Origin: Anadara kagoshimensis
Lineage: Eukaryota > Mollusca > Bivalvia > Arcoida > Arcidae
Direction of reading: 5' to 3'
DNA length: 64,000 nt
Assembly: GCA_021292105.1 (NCBI GenBank)
Contig: CM037874.1
Coordinates: 27,721,083-27,785,082 of the forward strand
The translations under genes and the position numbers were made by a program. Below the pieces are notes generated by a model, which was not told the DNA's origin, did not search any database, and saw only the letters and a list, made by a program, of their open reading frames with translations. Positions 11,467-21,986 of this stretch are shown here, piece by piece; position 1 is the first letter of the stretch, and each line of letters begins with the position of its first letter.

Positions 11467-12560
11467 TGTGCTCTTGACCTTACTAGATGACCTTTAAGTT
11501 TTTCTTTCCTTATGTTTTCTAAGTCAGATTTCTTTTTTTTTCGATAATGTTGTAGTTTTTTTTAATGTTATCAATATCTGTCTCAAATTTATTTATGTTG
11601 TCTAATAATTGTTTTTCCTTTTTATCTATTTGTTTTTTTTCTATAACCACTGTAAGAAATTGTTTGCCCCCTAATTTCCATAAGTAAGGTTTCTAAAAAT
11701 AGTTGATCTGAAATTGTAAATTGAATTGATTTATTATCAATGGCATCTATGTTTTTCAAGTTATAAATTGGCACGCTATATTGGAGTTTAACTGTTGAAA
11801 TGGTATTTTTAATTTTTTCTAAATATTTTTTATCTTCAAGTAAATGTTATTAATTTCCATAAGCCTCTGCCTACAGAAAACTCGTTTAATTTCATTGATA
11901 ATATTACCATTGATTGAATGGTCTGATCTATAACTAGGGTCAATGTCTATTTTTGAAATTCTGTTGATTAGGGAGCTGCTTATTTAAAAGAAGTCTAATC
12001 TAGCTTGTTTAAAAGGGTTTTTTCTGCGCCATGTATATCTCCGTAAATTTGGGTACAAGTATCTGAACGGTCTACTATACTAGTCTCATCTATTATTTCT
12101 AATAATTTATCTCTTGCTTTTGGGTTATTTATGTTTTTATAGTTATTAGTGTCCAATTCTGGTTTAAAAAACAAGATTAAAATCACCGCATATTATAATA
12201 TTTTTGTTATCAAACTTATTACATACAATTTCTTTAGGTTTGCTATAAAAAGAAGGGCTATTAGTATTTGGGCCATATATTGTTTTTAACGTAAATGAGT
12301 GTTTTTCTACTGTTATATTTAGAGTTAGAAAGTTGACATCCTCTTGTTTACATTGTGAATTTATTTTGTACTCAAAATTATCTTTAAATAGTATACATAC
12401 TCCTCTAGCAGCAGTATTATATGAACATGATACTACTTTACCACCCCTTTGGGCTGAAATAAAATTTTCATCATTTGGACCAAAATGTACGTCTTGTAAA
12501 CAGTAAATATTAGTATCTTTAGCATTAAGAGAATTAAAAAGATCTCTTCCATATGTCCAT
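11467..12560 (-). pseudogene. LINE endonuclease domain and linker
   Basis: Endonuclease motifs NIYCLQDVHF, ARGVCILF, IYGPN and GDFNLVF appear, then, after frameshifts, ELDTNNYKN and RYTW/RSDH-type sequence. This is the exonuclease-endonuclease-phosphatase fold of LINE ORF2. Its first segment, which should carry the catalytic Asn, appears to be missing; the frame runs directly from the IMPACT-like domain. Confidence 0.75.
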
Positions 12561-12900
12561 ATTTTGAATCTTTTAAAACCGAGTTTCTCTCCTTTAGGAT
12601 TCCACCGTGACACGATTACAAGGAAATTTCCTATTTCTTTATCCAGTAGCATGTTTAGAATTTTCTTACCAGCTCCATATTCGCTGTCATCGTCAATTGA
12701 ATCTTTTAAATACCCATGTCTATCCAGAAAGGTGCATGCTAATACATTGTGGTTGGCTTCAATGATATGGGGTTCCTTAATAATCTGGAGTGCGGCTTCT
12801 CTAGCTTCCGCTATGCTTTTTACTCTTACTGCATGTGATTGGAACCTATTTTCTCCTACTGTTGTAACATAACTGTGTTTAATATTATATTTTAGGTATC
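12561..12900 (-). pseudogene. IMPACT-N/UPF0029-like domain of the LINE
   Basis: Roughly residues 25-130 of a 262-residue open frame (12164-12952, - strand) carry the signature of the IMPACT N-terminal domain: GENRFQSHAVRV, a middle EANHNVLACTF, the acidic IDDDSEYGAGKKIL and NFLVIVSRW...LGFKRF. Family proteins (IMPACT, YigZ) show the same order: F-x-x-H, A-x-H-x-x-x-A, DDGE-x-x-G, VVVSRW-GG-x-x-LG-x-RF. The LG-x-RF end runs directly into endonuclease sequence. Upstream, in another frame, is ORF1 RNA-binding sequence. It probably formed the C-terminus of ORF1 and was fused to ORF2 by deletion (inference). Confidence 0.7.
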
Positions 12901-13062
12901 GATTAGTTCTCCTTGTGCACGTCTCGGTCCGGAAATATAAGTTTGTCACCACTTACTTTAGTATTAACCCCACCTTCTCTATACTGATCCCTGAGGTAAA
13001 AAGCTCTTTTGTGTTTTTTGCGTTGGGCTTCTGGGTAGTGACTGTAAACCCTTATACCGTTT
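12900..13062 (-). pseudogene. LINE ORF1 RNA-binding region, second part
   Basis: The reverse complement encodes KNGIRVYSHYPEAQRKKHKR and, further on, KVSGDKLIFPDRDVHKEN then a stop. The pattern matches the RRM/C-terminal domain of L1-type ORF1 proteins. The segment continues in frame across the 13063-15605 insertion to 15606. Confidence 0.75.
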
Positions 13063-13116
13063 TTAGCTCCCCTGGCCTAAAGGCCATGTGAGCTTTTGCC
13101 ATCACTCAGCGTCCAT

Positions 13117-13147
<31 letters not shown>

Positions 13148-15605
13148 CAGTCAGTCAGTCAGTCTGTCCGTCTGTAAACTTTTCACATTTTGGCTATCTC
13201 CTCTGAAACCCCTGAACCAATTTTAACCAAACTTTACAGGAATGTTGTATAGAAGGTCCTTTACATAGATTGCCAAAATTTTTCTGATCTGCCAAAAAAC
13301 ATGGCTGCCAGCGCAGAAGATAGTTTAACATTGGACCCTATGGGAAAAACGAATTTTTGGCTATCTTCTCAGAAATGACTGAAGCGAATATAACCAAACT
13401 TTACAGAAATGATGTATAGAAGGTCCTTTTCTTTGATTGCCAAAATTTTTTTGATCCGCCAAAAAACATGGCTGCCAGCGCAGAAGATAGTTTAACATTG
13501 GACCCTATGGGAAAAGCATATATATGCTATCTCCTCTGAAGCTAGTGAAGCATATTGAACCAAACTTTACAGGAATGATGTATAGAAGGTCCTTTACATA
13601 GATTGCCAAAATTTTTCTGATTGGCCAAAAAACATAACTGCCAGCGCAGAAGATAGTTTAACATTGGACCCTATGGGAAAAATGAATTTTTGGCTATCTT
13701 CTCAGAAATGACTAAAGAGAATTTAACCAAACTTTACAGAAATGATGTATAGAAGGTCCTTTACTTTGATTGCCGAAATTTTTCTGATCTGCCAAAAAAC
13801 ATGGCCGCCAGGGCAGAAGATAGTTTAACATTGGATCCTATGGGAAAAGCATATATATGCTATCTCCTCTGAAGCTAGTGAAGCAAATTGAACCAAACTT
13901 TACAGGAATGATGTATAGAACGTTCTTTACTTTGATTGCCAAAATTTTTCTGATCTGCCTAAAAACATGGCTGCCAGCGCAGAAGATAGTTTAACATTGG
14001 ACCCTATGGGAAAAACGAATTTTTGGCTATCTTCTCAGAAATGACTGAAGCGAATTTAACCAAACTTTACAGAAATGATGTATAGAAGGTCCTTTACTTT
14101 GATTGCCGAAATTTTTCTGATCTACCAAAAAACATGGCTGCCAGCGCAGAAGATAGTTTAACATTGGACCCTATGGGAAAGGCATATATATGCTATCTCC
14201 TCTGAAGCTAGTGAAGCAAATTGAACCAAACTTTACAGGAATGATGTATAGAAGGTCCTTTACATAGATTGCCAAAATTTTTCTGATTGGCCAAAAAACA
14301 TGGCTGCCAGCACAGAAGATAGTTTAACATTGGACCCTATGGGAAAAATGAATTTTTGGCTATCTTCTCAGAAATGACTGAAGCGAATTTAACCAAACTT
14401 ACAGAAATGATGTATAGAAGGTCCTTAACTTTGATTGCCGAAATTTTTCTGATCTGCCAAAAAACATGGCCGCCAGGGCAGAAGATAGTTTAACATTGGA
14501 CCCTATGGGAAAAGCATATATATGCTACCTCCTCTGAAGTGAGTGAAGCAAATTGAACCAAACTTTACAAAAATGATGAATGAAATAAATTCAACAAGAT
14601 TGCCTCCTTACCTCCACTAAACACATGACCACCAACATAGATAAAAAAACACATTTCAACCATCTCTTGAAACTACTGAAGCAATTCATCCATTCTATAC
14701 AATAATTATATATATAAAACCCTTTACTACAATACAGCCAAAGATGTACCATTGTGGTTAATGAAATGTGTATATCCTTCCTCTTGTTTAATCTATCAAA
14801 AAGCTTTCTTTTGCATTTAAAATGATGCATTTTGCAAGTTTAAACACAAAATAAAACTTGTCAGTAGCACTACCAGAGAAAAAGCTACATTCCATTTGAT
14901 ATGTCGATCACAGTGATTTTTCTTGGAAAGTCTAGCTGAACTAACATTGACCAAATTTTTTTATCAACAAAAAATATAACTTCCAGTGGGGTACATAGTC
15001 AGTCAAAAGCTGATCATAGTCGATCGATCAAAAGCTCATCAGAACTTTGTTTTAATTTATCTATGTAAATGGCCTCTAAATAAAACTTATTTATTTATTT
15101 ATAGTTGAACATGGGACCAAATGCAAAAAAAACCCCAAAAAACTGCAATCTGATTAAAATAAGATCTCTCACTTGCTGCCCTTTTCTGATATAGTTGCTT
15201 CATGAGAGAGTTAAGGGTCATATGTGAATGACCTTATGGTAATTAACTAAAACTGACCATTCAAATTGCACGTTTCATTTACAAAAAAGGCATAACACTT
15301 TCAAAATCTTGGAAACTGAAATTTCATTGGACAATAAATGTTGCAACAATAGGTCATTCACATATGCCCCTAAACGGTGTTTCCTTAGATCTCCAACCAC
15401 GCCTATATCAAAAATGGGGGAGCAAGTGAGAGATGTGATTTCAATCAGATTGAAAAAACTGATTAGTACATATAGTTCTACAGTGATTTCCTTAGCCATT
15501 CTGTATAATATGAAAAGTGCATTTGTTCATCACTGGAATACAAATTTGCTTTAAAAGCATTTCAGTCAGGTGAGCGATACAGGCTCAGCTGCACTGAGCC
15601 TCTGG
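13063..15605 (+). mobile_element. Tandem-repeat element, about 167 bp monomers in pairs
   Basis: Starts TTAGCTCCCCTGGCC and ends CAGGTGAGC-GATACAGGCTCAG-CTGCA-CTGAGCCTCTGG. A run of TCAG repeats lies at about 13122-13162. AGAAGGTCCT recurs at 13251, 13419, 13584 and 13751, giving monomers of 165-168 bp that alternate in sequence to make roughly 333 bp dimers. The last kilobase (about 14580-15550) is non-tandem and may be captured DNA. The hairpin has changed on both arms relative to relatives, and the end is CTGG rather than CTTG. Confidence 0.85.
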
Positions 15606-15939
15606 TTTAGTTTTTTGGCATTATCTAACACTAACACTTTTTGTGAATAATTGGTACAACGGCCCACTATAGATCTTGGGTAAGTGTCGTTTGTGCTCGT
15701 TTTACTTCTGATACGATGGATTCTGTCAAACTTGACACAAAGTTGCTTAATTAGGACTGGTTACTTCTTAAAAAAAAATTTCTCCAAAAAAAGTGGGTGA
15801 TTTTGGCTGTTAGGATTGTGAACCTAGCCTTTGAATGTAAAGAGATTGCTGAAAAAGTCATACCTACATGTAAGATAGGTTATATCCATAAATATACATG
15901 CACATTAAGGTAGACTACTAAACTTATGGCAACATATTT
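15606..15939 (-). pseudogene. LINE ORF1 RNA-binding region, first part
   Basis: The reverse complement encodes FDRIHRIRSKTSTNDTYP, then RSIVGRCTNYSQKVLVLDNA and KKLK, which joins NGIRVYSHYP at 13062 in frame after removing the inserted element. R-x-I-V-x-R and LDNAKKLK are RRM features of L1-type ORF1. Upstream of about 15770 the frame is lost. Confidence 0.75.
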
Positions 15940-16705
15940 TTAGCTCACCTGTGCACAAAATACTCAAATAAGCTATTGTTGTGGGTCTTTGTCCATCCAG
16001 CGTGCATCAACGATTGATTGTTAACATTCTAGAAGCCACAATCTTTCATCAAATCTACCTAATACTTGCTAAATGTTATCCTCTTGACTAGCTAGCTTTG
16101 TAGTTTGTATATGAGTCATGTTGGATCAAAAAGTACATCACATGCTCAAATTATAAAAAAATCAAGCTAACACTCTTGAGACCCCAATGGAAGTCCAGTC
16201 TTCACCAAACTTGCCCAGAATGGTCTTTTGCCAAAAAACCGGGTCAAGTTTGTATATGGGTCATGTTGGGTCATTGTGTAGGTCATTAGGACAAATTATT
16301 GGAAAACCTTGTTTACACTATTGAGACCCAAGTTTTAGTCCAATCTATATCAAACTTCCTGAGAATGACCGTCTTGACAAAAACTAGCTCAGGTTCGTAT
16401 ATGGTTCATTTTGGGTTAATCAGTAGGTCAGTAGTTCAACTATAGGAAAACCTTGTTTACATCCTGGAGGTGTCAATTATAGAACTTTATCAGAATGATC
16501 ATTTAGAAAAAGCTGGCCTAAGTTCACATACAAGCCATGTTGGGTCAGTAAGTAGGTCACTAGGTCAAATGATAGGAAAACCTTTTAACACGCTTGAAGC
16601 TTCAATTTAGTCTAATCTTCGAAGTTGATCAGAATAATTCTCTTGACAAATGCTAGTTTAAGTTGAAATATTGGTCATGTTGGGTTAATAAGAAACCCTA
16701 TCATC
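15940..16705 (+). mobile_element. Degenerate tandem-repeat element
   Basis: Starts TTAGCTCACCTGTGCACAAAA and resembles 10237-10940 (units with TTGACAAAAAC.AGCTC and TCATGTTGGGTC). No terminal hairpin is recognisable, so the 3' end is unclear. Confidence 0.6.
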
Positions 16706-17180
16706 AAACTTGTCAGGTATTACAATATATTTTCCTCATTGCAGCTCATTGACTTCATGTGGCAGGTCTCTCTCTGGTCAATTCTTTTAGCTGAAAATGG
16801 GCCCAATTCACAATTGAAAGTCATATGGTTTTTCACAGTCACTAAATCCATTTTCATAATTTCAATCTTTATGTCAAATATCATTCTAGATTGCTGTCAT
16901 ATAAATGGACAGAATTGATGTTATTAGAATTTGATTTAAGCATGTAATCATCTATATAAAAGAGTATTGAAATAGTGTAATAGTATTTTTCATTTTCACA
17001 ATTCATCTATTATGACATTTAATAACTTATAAAAAAGAGAATCAACACCCTTGAGTGCGGTTGGTGGTGGAGTCTGCTGGTGGATCCTAATGGATTCAAT
17101 AGAGTTCTGAAGAATTAAATAATAATTAAATAAATAACAGAAGACTCAACACTTCACAGACTGCTATGGTATTTATTCTG
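16706..17180. other. AT-rich intronic sequence
   Basis: No gene, tandem array or clear element end was seen in 16706-17040. The part from 17040 to the ribozyme motif may belong to a Penelope-like element on the - strand, but no RT sequence was recognised there. Confidence 0.4.
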
Positions 17181-17189
17181 GTACTGTTG

Positions 17190-17233
17190 ATTCGACATGT
17201 TTCGCCATGCTAGGATGGCGTCATCAGGAATGC
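17190..17233 (-). ncRNA. Hammerhead ribozyme motif (type I, minimal stem III)
   Basis: On the - strand the order is ATTC, CTGATGA, CGCCAT-loop-ATGGC, GAAAC, ATGTC, then GAAT. ATTC and GAAT can form stem I, GCCAT/ATGGC stem II, and C-AT-G a two-base minimal stem III. Predicted cleavage is after the C of GTC (complement of 17194). All core residues CUGAUGA and GAAA are present. Such short-stem-III hammerheads are known from Penelope-like elements and metazoan retrozymes. Whether it folds actively cannot be decided here. Confidence 0.7.
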
Positions 17234-17399
17234 CCTGTTACAATTTTATCGAGCTAACGTATAAAATGCGGTTGTTATTTATCACGTGATTCTTATTGTT
17301 GCGGTTTATAATTTATGAATATTGTAAACATACAGTAATGAAACAGATTGTTCTTGTGATTCTATGTGTAACTTTTTGAAATTAATAAACTTACTGGAA

Positions 17400-17821
17400 T
17401 AAAATGGGTAACCACATTGAGATTCTAAATGTAGGCGATTTTTTGAAAATCTTCTCCAAAACTAAAAAGCCAAATGAAATCAAATTAGGCATGGAAAGTC
17501 CCTAGGCAAGTAGATTAAAGTTCGTACATATCATCTTTCTGCGGCATCCAAGATGGCAGCCATTACTATAAATAACAAAAACCTATAAATGGTCATTACA
17601 CACTTATTTATTGATTTGGTTCAATTTTAAGATCTCGAAATATATATATATATATATATAGCATAATTTGCAAATGAGATGCTAAATTTAGGCGATTCTT
17701 TCAAAATCTTCTTCTCCAATCACCATATGTAACAGATTTTTCTGTTTTGTTTACCCAATTTCACAAAATTAGATGCAACTTGTCTGCCAGTTGAGCAATA
17801 TAGGCCCTATTAGCCCTCTTG
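17400..17821 (+). mobile_element. 3' part of tandem-repeat element
   Basis: Unit sequence as in 4431-6371 (CATCCAAGATGGCAGCC, AAAACCTATAAATGGTC) ending CCAGTTGAGC-AATATAGGCCCTATTAGCCCTCTTG. A short TA run lies at about 17640-17660. The start is not visible. Confidence 0.7.
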
Positions 17822-17844
17822 TTTGGAGTAAAATACATGGTAGC

Positions 17845-18705
17845 AGGTCAACTTGACCCAAGATAAAATTGCCCCTGTCAAATTCGTCCCCACTTTTCTC
17901 AAATTGCCACCATTCAAAAATCCCCCCACTTTTTGCAATATTCCCCCTATGTCAAAATGACCCTCAACTTTGGTAAAATCCTTCCTTTTAGGAATTGTGA
18001 AAAATTATGATTTAGATTCAAAGAACCCTTTTATTATTTTTTCTTGTGATGGCTTTGATATATCGCAAATATCAATTTTTGTATTGTAATGTAATTAATG
18101 GATTAATAAAGATGTCTCGCACCTGACAAAAAATAGGTATAATTTATGTAATCAGTTTATTTGTAATAAGAAAAACTAAAAGTTTTTGTAAAAATACCAT
18201 ATACTTATAACAGTGGGTACAGTACAAAGAGAATATTAAATGTTTAGAAAAATAATACTATCTACTATCTTTTTAAACTCTCTGAAATCATTCTTTTTTG
18301 TTTTTGGCACATTCAACGCATTATCTACTTGATGGCTTCCACTACATCAGTATTTATTGTACTTGAAAATAATTTTGTCAGAAATAATATTGGCCGGTGT
18401 TTTAAAAATTAACAATTGCAAAAATAATGTGTAAATAAAATCATTGGTTCAAAATCAAATTGTATGCACAGCAATTCCCTTTAACCACTAATGGCTGACA
18501 GATCAACACAAAATATGTTCTCAGCCTTCTGAAATCTCAATACGGTCATTCATAACGGCAATTTTACAAAATTTGAAGGCAATTTTGAAATAGGGGGCAA
18601 TATTGCGGAAAGTTGGGGGGGGGGATTGAATGGGGGTGATTTTGTATAAAGTGAGGGCCAATTTGACATGGACAATTTAACCATGGGGTGATTTGATAGC
18701 ATTCA
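17845..18705. mobile_element. Fold-back element with long inverted ends
   Basis: About 130 bp at 17850-17985 (marks: AAATTGCC, TCCCCACTTT, AATCCCCCCACT, AATATTCCCCCTAT) matches imperfectly, in inverse, 18555-18700 (AATAGGGGGCAATATTGCGG, GGGGATTGAATGGGGGTGA). The interior of about 570 bp shows no ORF. This is a fold-back/MITE-like structure of unknown family. Confidence 0.65.
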
Positions 18706-19345
18706 AATATATATTAATTTTCATGTGAAAAAATACAGGTTTTGAGAAAATGTGAAAATTTGTGTTAAATTTGAAAAAAATTAATATAATTATAACCTAT
18801 TTTTGAAATAGAATTTGGTTGTGAAGTTAAATCTTGTGTATTATTACATACTGAATTAGACCTGTAAGTAATTTTTTTATATTTATGGAAAAAATGCTTT
18901 TTTGTTCAACAAAATCTAGATTTTGAGAAAATGCTTTTATGACTTTGTTATTTAGAATAATAGTTTGAAATTTGGTATACAGCATCAGTCAATGTAGTTC
19001 ATAAATATAGGTAACAAATCTTAATATTAAATTTACAATTGACTGATTTTTGGGTAAAAATTGCAAATTTTGAGAAAATATATTTATGACTTTGGTTTGT
19101 AAGATAATTGTTTGAAATTTAGTATAAAACAGGAAAAATCAGTTATTCAATATGTGTTATAGCTTTTTACCATACAATCAGTGGTTGACTAATTTTGGAT
19201 TTCAAAATGCAAATTAAAAAAAAATTATTAGTTTAATTTTTGTTAATTTAATTTTTTTCAAATTTTGTGTACAACATAATATAGTTAATATAGTTCTTAA
19301 ATACATTGTGTATGCAGCAAATTTTACTATGCATTTTAATTTGAC
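18706..19345. repeat. Diverged AT-rich tandem repeat
   Basis: Units with TTTGAGAAAAT, ATGACTTTG and AGTTTGAAATTTGGTATAC recur at about 120-150 bp. Related sequence resumes at 20340-20560, so the array is split by 19350-20335. Confidence 0.5.
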
Positions 19346-20335
19346 AAATTAAGACCCCCATCGTGATCACCTTGTCTGTCCATCCATCCGTCCGTCTGTC
19401 AGTCTGTCTGTCCATTTCCCTTCCCGCACAATATCTTGAGAAGGAATGGTGGAATTTTTATGAAACTTGTTTATGATAATTGGTACATAAGTTCCTCGCT
19501 CAAGTTCGATGTTCGACAAATTCAGTGGATATTTAATGAGGCTGCTGCAGTCTGATTGGCTGAATGTTTTCCGCTTGATATCTTCTGAAGGAATGATGGG
19601 ATTTCGATGAAACTTGCTTGTGACACTAAGTAAGTCCTTCGCTCAAGTTCAATGTTTGACATATTCCGTACATATTTAATTAGGCTGCTGCAAACTGATT
19701 GGCTGAATGTTTTCCGCAATATATCCTCTAAAGGAATATTAATGATGGGATTTTGATGAAACTTGTTTGTGATACTCAGTATATAAGTCTTTCGCTCAAT
19801 TACGATGTTTGACAAGTTACATGCATATTTAATGAGACTGCTGCAATCTGATTGGCTGAATGTTTTCCGCATGATATCTTTAGTAGGAATGGTGGGATTT
19901 TAATGAAACTTGCTTGTGATTCTTGATACGTAAGTCCATCGCTCAAGTTTGATGTTCAACAAATTCCATGCATATTTAATGAGCCTGCATACTATGCGAT
20001 TTGCTGAATGTTTTGAGCATGGTATCTTCTGAAGGAATGGTGGGATTTTGATGAAACTTGCTTGTGATAGTCCTTACCTTACGGTTCTCACTCAGTATCT
20101 GTAGTAATCCCTTGTCTGTCTGTCCATCGATACATTTGTTCGTCCTTTTGTCCATTTTGTTTTTCAAGTTATCTTCTAAATGATTGATCGGATGTTGATG
20201 AAAGTTGCTTGTAATACGCGTACCTGTCCATATGTGTGTCTGCCCGTCTGATTCGCTGCTCGCTCAAGTTTATTGTTCCACAAATTCATGCAAATTTTAT
20301 GAAGGTATTATGTGGAGCCCTTCCTCAACATTGGT
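19346..20335 (+). mobile_element. Tandem-repeat element (GTCTGTC class)
   Basis: A CCATCCATCCGTCCGTCTGTC-type leader precedes repeats marked by TTGGCTGAATGTTTTCCGC at 19556, 19699 and 19852 (143-153 bp). It ends near TGTGGAGCCCTTCC. It interrupts the surrounding AT-rich repeat. The small - strand frames are repeat translations. Confidence 0.6.
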
Positions 20336-21100
20336 CTAGTTTTGTTTTAAAAATGAAAATACATATTTATGATATTCCTATGAAATTGGTATACAACATC
20401 AGTTAACATACATATGTAGTAAACATATGTTATAGGTAATGCTATATTGTTTATGGTTGACTGATTTTGTGTGAAAATTTTCTAATTCTGGTAAAGCTCA
20501 TTTACAATTTTGTTATAAAGAATATTGGTTTGATTGGAGAACATACCTGAGCTTCATTAACAAATTTGTTTGTAAAAATTAGAATTTTGCATATAAACCA
20601 TTGTTGTTAGAATTTAAATCCAGAAATTAGGATATGCAATAAACTGTTCTTCTTTACAGCTAGAAGCAAATTTTTTCATATTGTTTGTTTATAAAGAAAC
20701 ATTTCAATTTAAATAATCTTTTTTGTATTTTCACTAAGCAACACATTTAAAGCTAACAGCTTTGATGCCCTGCAATAAAAATGTCATCAACATAATGTAA
20801 ACCAAAATAAGAGGTTGACAGGTCTAGTTTTAATTTATCATGACTGTAATGAATTTATATTTTTAATCACATGTACTTATGTCTCACAATAACTACCGGT
20901 AACCAAATTGGAAAAAATTATCAACATGACAAGACCTAACATATTGGTTAATTTCATAACTACCTTATATTATAGGAGTTGTTGTCTTTGAAATGTCAAT
21001 TTTTTGCAAATTTTGCCGTTTTTGATTACTTGATTCCTATCTTGAAAGGTGATGTACGCAGATGGAAAAAACTTTAAGAAGCAAAAATGATCACTAAATT
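20336..21100. other. AT-rich intronic sequence
   Basis: After the repeat resumption up to about 20560, nothing is recognised: no ORF, RNA gene or element end. Confidence 0.4.
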
Positions 21101-21101
21101 T

Positions 21102-21495
21102 TTAAAGCTGCATTAAGTTTTCCTATGAAAAAATTAATACGGTGCCGATTTACTTATTTATGTTCCTAATGAACAATGTAACATTTTATTTGACCAGATG
21201 GACCCGCTTAATAGTAATAAATTAGATTTATAAATGTAGGTGTGATTTTAAATTTAGAATCGTGACGTCATGGAAAAACCGGGTCAAGTATATTGCGACA
21301 TATGACAATGCTTAAACACGGAATTTCATTCAAATTTATCATTTGTGACTTTGTAAGGGATAAAGAACATCATTAAGATTACATCGTGATTTTAAAGACG
21401 GGCAATACCATACAATAACAACATCGCATTCTAAGCTCAGTGTATCAGTGCGCATGCCTTAAACTAAAAATAAACATCGTGAATTATGAACTAGC
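21102..21495. repeat. TTAA-element 5' end and dispersed host repeat with empty site
   Basis: 21102-21130 carries the TTAA and terminal AGCTGCATTAAG of the element at 373. 21255-21495 matches the flanks of that element (GAATCGTGACGTCATGG and AAATTTATCATTTGTGACT), but with a single TTAA at 21312-21315 between them. Confidence 0.65.
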
Positions 21496-21578
21496 TGGAC
21501 AAGTAATAATTGGTGATTTAATATAATCGAGAACACTTAAATTAAGATCTTTACTTTTCAAAGGTCTTAATTACAGAG

Positions 21579-21986
21579 GACTGCCTCGGTGGCTCAGTGG
21601 TAGAGCGTTCGCCTTGAGAGTGGAAGGTCGTGGGTTCGAACCCTGGCCGGGTCATACATAAGACTTAAAAATTTGAGATACTGCTTCCTCACCTGGCTTG
21701 GTATAAAGAGGATAGAGTATCGACTGGTTCACCTGGTGCCAGGATAATGTGACTGGGGGAGTGGTATGCTTGTCTGTGGCATATTGACTCGGTGTACTAG
21801 CACCTTACCAAAAAGACGCCCTGAGTGTGGGCTAGTACAAGGCAGACCATAAACACACTCGCGCACCTCACGCATACATGAACTTGTTCTTTGATTAATC
21901 CTTAGAGATTAATAAACTTGCTCTTGTCGATAATAGCTGAAAAATTGCTGATGCCACGTTAAACAACATTCCAATCCAATCAATCC
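21579..21986 (+). mobile_element. Full-length tRNA-derived SINE
   Basis: Complete tRNA-like head (GGCTCAGTGGTAGAGCG and GGTTCGAACCCTGG), shared body and 3' GCTGAAAAATTGCTGATG region with an AATCC-type tail. Flanked by TAATTACAGAG (21568-21578) and TAAATACAGAG (21987-21997), one mismatch. It sits inside Penelope-like coding sequence. Confidence 0.9.

Larger units (their letters stand above)
3501..15939 (-). mobile_element. Fragmented L1/Tx1-type LINE, antisense in intron, multiply interrupted
   Basis: The element reads right to left. ORF1 RNA-binding domain lies at 15606-15760 and 12900-13062, then an IMPACT-N-like domain, endonuclease, reverse transcriptase with FADD (9758-9769), a C-terminal zinc-knuckle-like region near 4140-4190, an AATAAA-like signal and an A-tail (T-run at 3501-3510). 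Tandem-repeat elements at 4431-5318, 5453-6371, 6653-8779, 10237-10940 and 13063-15605 and a SINE at 9025-9405 interrupt it. Removing them leaves roughly 4.9 kb of LINE. For several insertions the coding frame is continuous across the joined flanks. Many stops and frameshifts show it is dead. Confidence 0.85.

Noticed and set aside
12564-12872. 102-codon + strand frame
   Set aside because: Antisense shadow of the LINE IMPACT-like domain.
19522-20167. Open frames on the - strand in the GTCTGTC-class element
   Set aside because: Peptide repeats follow the DNA period, so it is repeat translation.
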